Assembly (NCBI RefSeq): GCF_007003975.1 | Contig: NZ_VFTC01000008.1 | Coordinates: 140,340-204,339 of the forward strand | Reading direction: 5' to 3' | Source: Mesorhizobium sp. WSM4306 | Lineage (GTDB): Bacteria; Pseudomonadota; Alphaproteobacteria; Rhizobiales; Rhizobiaceae | Length of the DNA stretch: 64,000 nt | Shown here: in pieces, positions 58,588 through 64,000 of the stretch | Position numbering within the stretch: the stretch's first letter is position 1 | Layout of the letters: every line of letters starts with the position of its first letter | Program-made: the position numbers and the translations under genes | Notes under the pieces: model-generated | Database searches by the model: none | Told to the model about the DNA's origin: nothing | The model's input: only the letters and a program-made list of their open reading frames with translations

Positions 58588-59485
58588 CGCAGCGCTGGAC
58601 CAGTCGCTCGATCGTCGCGCTGCCACGGTTGCGGCGCGCCGTCATTTCCTCACCCGTTTCGTCATCTATGGGCTGCTGGTCATCTTCGCTGCGATCTACC
58701 TGGTCCCGTTGCTGGTCGTGGTGCTGAATTCATTCCGCGATCAGCAAGAGATCGCGCGCAACGGGCTGATCTCGCTGCCACGCAGCTTCCGCCTCGACGC
58801 CTGGGGCCAGGCCTGGAGCACCTATTGCATCGGCGGCACCTGCGAGGGCATGCAGCGCAACTTCTACAACTCTCTGAAAATGACCATCCCGGCGACGATC
58901 ATCTCGACAGCGGTCGGCGCGATGAACGGCTACATCCTGTCGAAATGGCGTTTCAGGGGTTCGGAAGCGCTGTTCACCTGCATGCTGCTCGGCGTCTTCA
59001 TTCCGGGCCAGATTTCGTTGATGCCGTGGGCGTTCATCCTCGGCAATCTGGGCCTCAGCAATTCGGTCTACGGGCTCGTCCTCATCCATGTCATCCAGGG
59101 CATTTCGTTCACCACCCTGTTCTGCCGCAACTACTATGTCAGCATCCCCGATGACCTGATCAAGGCGGCGCGCATCGACGGCGCCGGCTTCTGGCGCATC
59201 TTCCGCAAGATCATTCTGCCGCTCTCCTCACCGATCCTGATCGTCACGGTGATCTGGCAGTTCACCGGCATCTGGAACGAATATCTGTTCGGTGTCGTCT
59301 TCACCTCCGGGCAGCAACAGCCGATCACCGCCGCGCTGGTCGCGCTGACGGCAAGCGGCACGAATGTGCGCGCCTACGATGTCATGAGCGCCGCCGTGCT
59401 GATCGGCGCGCTGCCGCCGCTGCTGATCTATCTCTTCGGCGGCAAGTATTTCGTCCGCGGCCTGACCCAGGGTGCGATCAAGTGA
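58580..59485 (+). CDS. Sugar ABC transporter permease 2 (CUT1)
   Basis: 301 residues from the ATG at 58580, which overlaps the end of permease 1. Six helices are present, with a MalG-like EAA loop (YYVSIPDDLIKAARIDGAGF, WRIFRKIILPLSSPILIV). The extra segment QAWSTYCIGGTCEGMQRNF between the first helices is typical of the glucose/mannose-type subfamily. The stop codon lies inside a 15-bp triplicated repeat. Confidence 0.93.
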   Translation: MADAALDQSLDRRAATVAARRHFLTRFVIYGLLVIFAAIYLVPLLVVVLNSFRDQQEIARNGLISLPRSFRLDAWGQAWSTYCIGGTCEGMQRNFYNSLKMTIPATIISTAVGAMNGYILSKWRFRGSEALFTCMLLGVFIPGQISLMPWAFILGNLGLSNSVYGLVLIHVIQGISFTTLFCRNYYVSIPDDLIKAARIDGAGFWRIFRKIILPLSSPILIVTVIWQFTGIWNEYLFGVVFTSGQQQPITAALVALTASGTNVRAYDVMSAAVLIGALPPLLIYLFGGKYFVRGLTQGAIK

Positions 59486-59518
59486 GCCGCGATCAAGTGA
59501 GGCGCGATCAAGTGAGCG
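59474..59518. repeat. 15-bp tandem repeat, three copies, spanning a stop codon
   Basis: GCGATCAAGTGAGCC occurs three times in tandem with small changes (59474-59488, 59489-59503, 59504-59518). Each unit carries the in-frame sequence GCG ATC AAG TGA, so the permease stop codon is followed by two further in-frame copies of itself. Confidence 0.92.
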
Positions 59519-59567
59519 AAGCCTGTCTGATGTCGCCGATCGTCCCGTCCCGGAAGAAGGGCATTGC

Positions 59568-60674
59568 ATGTCGACATTGACCATCCGATCGCTGCGCAAG
59601 AACTTCGGTGCGGTCGAGGTGCTGAAGGGCATCGATCTCGAGGCGCAGAACGGCGAGTTCATCGCGCTGGTCGGGCCGTCTGGCTGCGGCAAGTCCACCC
59701 TGCTGGCGATGATCGCCGGGCTGGAATCTGTTACCTCCGGCGAGATCCGCATCGACGGCAGATTGGTCAATTCTGTTGCGCCGAAGGACCGCGACATCGC
59801 CATGGTGTTCCAGTCCTACGCGCTTTACCCGACGATGACGGTGCGCGAGAACATCACCTTCGGCATGGAAAGCCGCCGCGTGCCCAAGCCGCAGCAGGAC
59901 GAGGCCGTCAAGCGGGTCGCCGCTTTCCTGCAGATCGAACCGCTGCTTGGGCGAAAGCCCGGCCAGCTTTCTGGCGGCCAGCGCCAGCGCGTTGCAATGG
60001 GCCGGGCGCTGGTGCGTGATCCCAAACTGTTCCTGTTCGACGAGCCGCTTTCCAATCTCGACGCCAAGCTGCGCGTCGACATGCGCACCGAAATCAAGAA
60101 GCTGCATAACCGCGTCGGCAAGACGACGGTCTACGTCACCCACGACCAGGTCGAGGCGATGACGCTGGCGTCCCGCATCGCCGTGATGCATCAGGGCGAG
60201 GTCCAGCAATTCGATGAGCCGGCCACGATCTACAACCGTCCGGCCAACATGTTCGTCGCCGGCTTTATGGGTTCGCCGGCGATGAATTTTCTGCCGGCCG
60301 AGCTCAGCCAGGAAGGCGGTCGCCCTTCTGTTGCCCTGCAGAGCGCCGACGGCAAGACGGCCAGCCTGCCGATCGTCCAGGCGCTTGCCTCCGATACGCC
60401 GCGACAGCTCATTCTCGGCATCCGGCCGGAGCACATCTACCGGTTCGATCCCGATCTGGCGCGCCGCAAGCCAGGCATCGCGCAGATCGATGCCGTGGTC
60501 GAACTGGTCGAGCCGACAGGTGCCGAGACCATGGCCGTTCTGCGACTGGGCGGCAAGGAGATCACCGGCCGTTTCGACCCCGACGGCACGCCACGCATGG
60601 GCGAGACGGTGACGCTCGGCATCGACATGGCGCGTGCCTGCCTGTTCGACCCGACGACCCAACGCCTGATCTGA
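59568..60674 (+). CDS. Sugar ABC transporter ATP-binding protein (UgpC/MalK type)
   Basis: 368 residues from the ATG at 59568. Walker A is GPSGCGKSTLLAMIAG, the signature is QLSGGQRQRVAMGRAL, Walker B is LFLFDEPLSNLDAKL, and the H-loop is VYVTHDQVEAMTLA. The C-terminal TOBE/MalK regulatory domain (LILGIRPEHIYRFDPDLARR, AVVELVEPTGAETMAVLRLG) is complete. It drives the CUT1 importer. A longer upstream frame exists but has no better start. Confidence 0.94.
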   Translation: MSTLTIRSLRKNFGAVEVLKGIDLEAQNGEFIALVGPSGCGKSTLLAMIAGLESVTSGEIRIDGRLVNSVAPKDRDIAMVFQSYALYPTMTVRENITFGMESRRVPKPQQDEAVKRVAAFLQIEPLLGRKPGQLSGGQRQRVAMGRALVRDPKLFLFDEPLSNLDAKLRVDMRTEIKKLHNRVGKTTVYVTHDQVEAMTLASRIAVMHQGEVQQFDEPATIYNRPANMFVAGFMGSPAMNFLPAELSQEGGRPSVALQSADGKTASLPIVQALASDTPRQLILGIRPEHIYRFDPDLARRKPGIAQIDAVVELVEPTGAETMAVLRLGGKEITGRFDPDGTPRMGETVTLGIDMARACLFDPTTQRLI

Positions 60675-60686
60675 AAGAGTTTCGCC

Positions 60687-61454
60687 TTGTCCTTTGCCAC
60701 CTATCCGAGCCTGGCTGACCGTGTCGTGCTGATCACCGGCGGCGCGTCGGGCATCGGCGCCGACACGGTCCGCGCCTTCGCCGCCAATGGCGCGCGCGTC
60801 GCGTTTCTCGATCTGCAGCAGGAGGCCGGCGCCGCACTTGCGCGCGAACTCGCCTCTACGGCATCGCACACGCCGCTGTTCATGCGCTGCGACGTGACCG
60901 ACATCCCTGCCCTCCAGGCCGCGATCGGCACGGTGCGCGACCGCCTCGGACCTGTCGCGGTGCTGGTCAACAACGCCGCCGACGACAATCGCCACCCGGT
61001 CGCCGAGGTGACGCAGGAATACTGGGACCACGCCCAGGACGTGAACCTGCGGCACCACTTCTTTGCCTCCCAGGCCGTGCATCCGCACATGAAGGAATTG
61101 GGCTTTGGTTCGATCGTCAATTTTTCCTCGATCGCCTGGCGTTTCGGCGCGGCTGACATAGCGCCCTATGCGACGGCCAAGGCTGGCGTGATCGGGCTGA
61201 CATTCGCGCTGGCGCGGGCGTTCGGGCCCGACAACATCCGCGTCAACGCCATCGAGCCAGGCGCCGTCATCACCGACCGGCAAAGGCAGCTTTGGTACAA
61301 GACGCAGGCCTCGGTCGACCAGGTCGTGCAGCGCCAGTTGATCCCTAGGGTTCTGCTGGGCGACGAGATCGCGCGCACGGTGCTGTTCCTCGCTGCCGAC
61401 GACAGCCGCATGATCACCAAACAGTCGATCACCGTGGATGCCGGCCTGCGATGA
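60687..61454 (+). CDS. SDR oxidoreductase (sugar dehydrogenase-like), operon gene 5
   Basis: 255 residues from a TTG at 60687 (AAAGAG upstream). SDR motifs are RVVLITGGASGIGADTVRAF, LVNNAADDNRHPVAEVT, a Ser in VNFSSIAWRFG, YATAKAGVIGLTFALARAFG (Tyr/Lys) and NAIEPGAVITDR. The WY-containing loop after the PG motif resembles L-rhamnose/galactose/xylose dehydrogenase-type SDRs. It is likely to oxidise the imported sugar to its lactone. Its stop overlaps the next start. Confidence 0.88.
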   Translation: MSFATYPSLADRVVLITGGASGIGADTVRAFAANGARVAFLDLQQEAGAALARELASTASHTPLFMRCDVTDIPALQAAIGTVRDRLGPVAVLVNNAADDNRHPVAEVTQEYWDHAQDVNLRHHFFASQAVHPHMKELGFGSIVNFSSIAWRFGAADIAPYATAKAGVIGLTFALARAFGPDNIRVNAIEPGAVITDRQRQLWYKTQASVDQVVQRQLIPRVLLGDEIARTVLFLAADDSRMITKQSITVDAGLR

Positions 61455-62467
61455 CCGAACCAAAGGATCGCTTCATGCTCAAGGTTGGCCTGAACCCCTA
61501 CGGCCTGACCTATCATCTCGGCCTCCAGGGCCGCGGCACGCCACGCGCCAATCCGAGGCCAGCGGGGCTCGAAGGTTTCATCGCGCTGGCGACCGAACTT
61601 GGCGCGCTTGTGCTGGAGATCTGGGTGCCATGGCTGAGCGAGCTTTCCGACGACGCGGTGATCGCGCTGCGCGAAAGGCTCGCCGGCCTTGGGATCACGC
61701 CGATCGTCAGCGGCGGCCTTCTGGTGGGCGAACCGCTCGACGACGCATTTCGGGCGGCACGCCTGCTCCGGGCCAAGCTCATCCGGACGGCGCTGACGCC
61801 GGTTCTGTGTGGCGACCGCAACGCTGCCGGCGAAAAATGGAGCGAGTACGCCGGCATCATCCGAGAGAGACTGCAGGAATGGGGTCCGCGAGCGAATGCC
61901 GAAGGTTATGTCCTCGCGATCGAGAACCACCAGGATTTCACCAGCCAGGAACTGGTCAATTTCTGCGCGCTCGGTGGCGAAAGTGTCGGCGTCACCTTCG
62001 ATACCGGCAACACATTCCCGGTCGGCGAAGCGCCGCTCGATTTTACACGGCGGATCGCACCTTATGTCCGCCATGTCCACCTCAAGGATTACCGTGTGCA
62101 GTTCACTGGGGAAGGCTACCGGCTGATCCGTTGCGCCATCGGCGATGGGGCGGTGCCGTTTGCCGAGCTGTTCGCCATTCTGCGCCAACACCACGATCGC
62201 ATGACCGCCGTTCTTGAACCCGGCGCCCTGGAGGCGAGGCATGTGCGCTTCTTCAGCGACGACTGGTGGCACGGCTATCCCGAGAAGTCGGCGCGCGAAT
62301 TCGCCGCCTGCCTGGCGGCAGCGCAGCGCAACCGGCTGCCCGACGATGCCGATTACCGCACCCCCTGGGAGCGCGAAGACGACGCTTCCCTGGTTTCCTA
62401 TGAGCTCGACATGATCCGGCGCAGCGCCGCCAACATGCGCAACCTTGGTTTGATGGAGAAGATCTGA
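61451..62467 (+). CDS. Sugar phosphate isomerase/epimerase (AP endonuclease 2-type TIM barrel)
   Basis: 338 residues, overlapping the upstream SDR by 4 bp. TIM-barrel motifs are KVGLNPYGLTYHLGLQGRG, LGALVLEIWVPWLSELSDDA, LAIENHQDFTSQELVNFCAL, GVTFDTGNTFPVGEAPLDFT, and VRHVHLKDYRVQF, which contain the usual Glu, Asp and His metal ligands. Such proteins isomerise, epimerise or dehydrate sugar derivatives. The place between two SDRs suggests an intermediate step in a polyol or sugar pathway. Confidence 0.88.
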   Translation: MTEPKDRFMLKVGLNPYGLTYHLGLQGRGTPRANPRPAGLEGFIALATELGALVLEIWVPWLSELSDDAVIALRERLAGLGITPIVSGGLLVGEPLDDAFRAARLLRAKLIRTALTPVLCGDRNAAGEKWSEYAGIIRERLQEWGPRANAEGYVLAIENHQDFTSQELVNFCALGGESVGVTFDTGNTFPVGEAPLDFTRRIAPYVRHVHLKDYRVQFTGEGYRLIRCAIGDGAVPFAELFAILRQHHDRMTAVLEPGALEARHVRFFSDDWWHGYPEKSAREFAACLAAAQRNRLPDDADYRTPWEREDDASLVSYELDMIRRSAANMRNLGLMEKI

Positions 62468-63279
62468 TGATGGCACGTGAACTCGATGGATTGACCGCCT
62501 TCGTCACCGGCTCCGGCCGTGGCCTCGGCCGCGTGATGGCCGAGCGCCTGGCGGAACTCGGCGCCAATGTAGCGATCCACGACATGGACGAAACGGCGCC
62601 GGCCAAATATGGCGAGTTCGCCAATCTCGGCGAAGTGGTCGAGCGCCTGAAGCGGCATGGCACGAAGGTCACCTCGGTGACCGGCAACATTGGCGACCAG
62701 AAGGCGGTGGCCGAGATGAAGCGCAAGATCGAGGCCGATCTCGGCGACGTGCATGTGCTGGTCAATTGTGCCGGCGGCGACATCGGCGCCAAGGGCGGCA
62801 AGCCGAACCCGAACAACGCGCTGGACATCGAACTGGACGACATCCGCGTGCTCACCGAGAACAATCTGATCGGCACGATGCTGGTCTGCCAGGCCTTCGT
62901 GCCGCCGATGAAGCAGCGCGGCGGCGGCTCCGTCATCAACATCGCGTCGGCGGCAGCCCACCTCGGCTGCTCGCCCGAGGTCGTCTACTCCACGTTGAAG
63001 GCCGCGGTCGTGCATTACACGCGCTGCCTCGCCAAGGAACTGATCGACGACGGCGTGCGCATCAATGCGGTCAGCCCCGGCGCCACCAAGACGGCACGCT
63101 TCCAGGCGACCCGCGTGGTCGATCCCGAGCGAATGGATTCGAGCCGGAGATCGCTGAACCGCTATGCGGAGCCGGAAGAGATCGCCGAGGCGGTGGCCTT
63201 TCTCGCCGGCCCGCGCGCGCGCTTTATCAACGGCCAGGTCATCCGCGTCGATGGCGGATTTACGATCTTTCCGGGGTGA
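62467..63279 (+). CDS. SDR oxidoreductase, operon gene 7
   Basis: 270 residues, start overlapping the previous stop by one base (TGATG). SDR motifs are TAFVTGSGRGLGRVMAERLA, VLVNCAGGDIGAKGGKPNP, a Ser in INIASAAAHLG, VVYSTLKAAVVHYTRCLAKE (Tyr/Lys), and NAVSPGATKTARFQ. It is a 3-oxoacyl-ACP reductase-like SDR acting probably as a second dehydrogenase in the sugar pathway. It is the last gene, followed by palindromic repeats. Confidence 0.88.
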   Translation: MMARELDGLTAFVTGSGRGLGRVMAERLAELGANVAIHDMDETAPAKYGEFANLGEVVERLKRHGTKVTSVTGNIGDQKAVAEMKRKIEADLGDVHVLVNCAGGDIGAKGGKPNPNNALDIELDDIRVLTENNLIGTMLVCQAFVPPMKQRGGGSVINIASAAAHLGCSPEVVYSTLKAAVVHYTRCLAKELIDDGVRINAVSPGATKTARFQATRVVDPERMDSSRRSLNRYAEPEEIAEAVAFLAGPRARFINGQVIRVDGGFTIFPG

Positions 63280-63284
63280 GTGGT

Positions 63285-63420
63285 GCCAGCCCCCTCTCCG
63301 TCTCGGCTTCGCCGAGCCACCTCTCCCCCACTTTGTGGGGGCGAGGAACCCAAGCTTGTTAAGGGCGCGGCCGCAGAGATTGGCGTTTCCTCGCCCCCAT
63401 GAAATGGGGGAGAGCGACTA
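63285..63420. repeat. Palindromic intergenic repeats (type D) downstream of the sugar operon
   Basis: CCCCTCTCCGTCTCGGCTTCGCCGAGCC and CTCTCCCCCACTTTGTGGGGGCGAGG form two hairpins. A third, inverted part reads CCTCGCCCCCATGAAATGGGGGAGAG near 63389-63414. It lies between the operon and the transposase. Confidence 0.7.
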
Positions 63421-63429
63421 TCTGGGGTG

Positions 63430-64000
63430 TCAAGTTGCATTTGCGAATTCGGTTCTCGCGTCGCGTGCTTTTGCATTGAGGATGACGAGAAGTTTTCTGG
63501 CGAGTGCGATGCGGATGAGCATTTTGGGCTTTCCCGCCTGTTGCAACCGTTGAGCGAAAGCTTTGAGATGAGGATCGAATTTGGCCACGATGGCTGCGAC
63601 GATGAAGAGGATGCCACGCGGCCCGGCGCGTCCGCCGCGCACATGCCTGTTGCCGGTGCGCCTGCCGCTGTCGTTGGCGATGGGGGCGAGGCCTGCCAGC
63701 TTGGCAATGGCCTTGTTGGAGATGAGGCCGATCTCGGGCAGTTCGGCCATCAGGCGGGCGACGGTGCGGCCGGCCACGCCCTTGAGCGAACGGAAGGCCT
63801 GCTCCAGCCTTGCCCACAGCGGATCGTCATCGATCATCGAGGCAATCTCGCCTTCCAGCCGCCGCTGCTCGCGCTTGAGGAAGGCCAGCATCGCCTCGAT
63901 GCTGGCGCGTGTCTCGACGTCGTGCGCGGCACTTCTGCGCTGCTTGTTGATGGTGGCATCGCCGACAACCTGGCAAAGCCGACCAACCAGCGCGGCAAGC
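63430..64000 (-). CDS. IS110-family transposase, C-terminal part, cut by window edge
   Basis: The frame enters from the right edge and ends at 63430; about 189 codons are visible. The Transposase_20-type region is clear: LWARLEQAFRSLKGVAGRTV, LMAELPEIGLISNKAIAKLA-GLAPIANDSGRRTGNRHVRG, and PRGILFIVAAIVAKFDPHLK. The N-terminal DEDD catalytic domain would lie beyond the window. IS110 elements lack terminal inverted repeats, so no boundary can be fixed here. It is a recent mobile element next to the sugar operon. Confidence 0.9.
   Translation of the reverse strand, partial: LAALVGRLCQVVGDATINKQRRSAAHDVETRASIEAMLAFLKREQRRLEGEIASMIDDDPLWARLEQAFRSLKGVAGRTVARLMAELPEIGLISNKAIAKLAGLAPIANDSGRRTGNRHVRGGRAGPRGILFIVAAIVAKFDPHLKAFAQRLQQAGKPKMLIRIALARKLLVILNAKARDARTEFANAT

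Noticed and set aside
59508..61463. 651-codon open frame on the minus strand
   Set aside because: It lies antisense to the ATPase and SDR genes, which have clear motifs; its composition (Arg/Asp/Gly/Val-rich, no domains) is that of a GC-driven shadow.

Overview
The window reads as chromosome of a high-GC alphaproteobacterium of the Rhizobiales, most likely Mesorhizobium or a close relative. The evidence is the families present: a MucR/Ros zinc-finger regulator, DUF982, DUF6894, DUF3606 and DUF1127-type small proteins, a GTP/cAMP signalling operon, several sugar and amino-acid ABC importers, and short palindromic intergenic repeats scattered between genes. Taxonomy is inferred from gene content only. 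No rRNA, tRNA or CRISPR array was seen.

Layout. 0-2.6 kb: a degraded prophage packaging remnant, with two broken copies of a terminase large-subunit segment, two small phage-type ORFs, and a promoter/terminator pair in their leader. 2.7-7.7 kb: MucR, a SnoaL-like protein, DoxX, an Lrp regulator, an RBBP9-type hydrolase, a tiny CCHC zinc-knuckle protein and a stress-type SDR. 7.8-10.7 kb: a run of very small proteins around a Crp/Fnr regulator. 10.8-14.2 kb: a PAS-GGDEF-EAL protein, an ECF sigma factor, a frameshifted DUF427 gene and a 33-residue RiPP-like peptide. 14.9-19.5 kb: a four-gene chaperone-usher (spore coat U type) fimbrial operon behind an AT-rich upstream region. 19.7-26.5 kb: an outer-membrane beta-barrel protein, an AraC regulator and a complete Liv-type branched-chain amino-acid importer. 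26.8-37.5 kb: single metabolic genes (SDR, YdeI, a DegP-like protein that has lost its catalytic triad, YghU, an aminotransferase, a sulfotransferase, a second Crp/Fnr, a nucleoside hydrolase, a methyltransferase), small DUF proteins, and a second RiPP-like peptide.

37.5-42.3 kb is a sugar ABC importer plus SDR cassette flanked by a 92-bp perfect direct repeat; the right-hand copy is fused to the tail of a cyclase gene, a visible recombination scar. 42.4-53.1 kb is the most unusual region: two tandem class III cyclase/TPR paralogues, an ankyrin/YHS pair, and a tightly packed operon encoding a coiled-coil protein, a large OmpA-family protein with three 136-residue repeats, a Rab-like small GTPase and a third class III cyclase. 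I infer an envelope-spanning GTPase/cAMP signalling module with no function I can name. 53.4-64 kb: a lipoprotein aminopeptidase, a ROK repressor divergent from a CUT1 sugar importer with its own SDR/TIM-barrel/SDR catabolic genes, and at the right edge the C-terminal part of an IS110-family transposase.

Many long antisense open frames exist because of the high GC content; these were treated as shadows.
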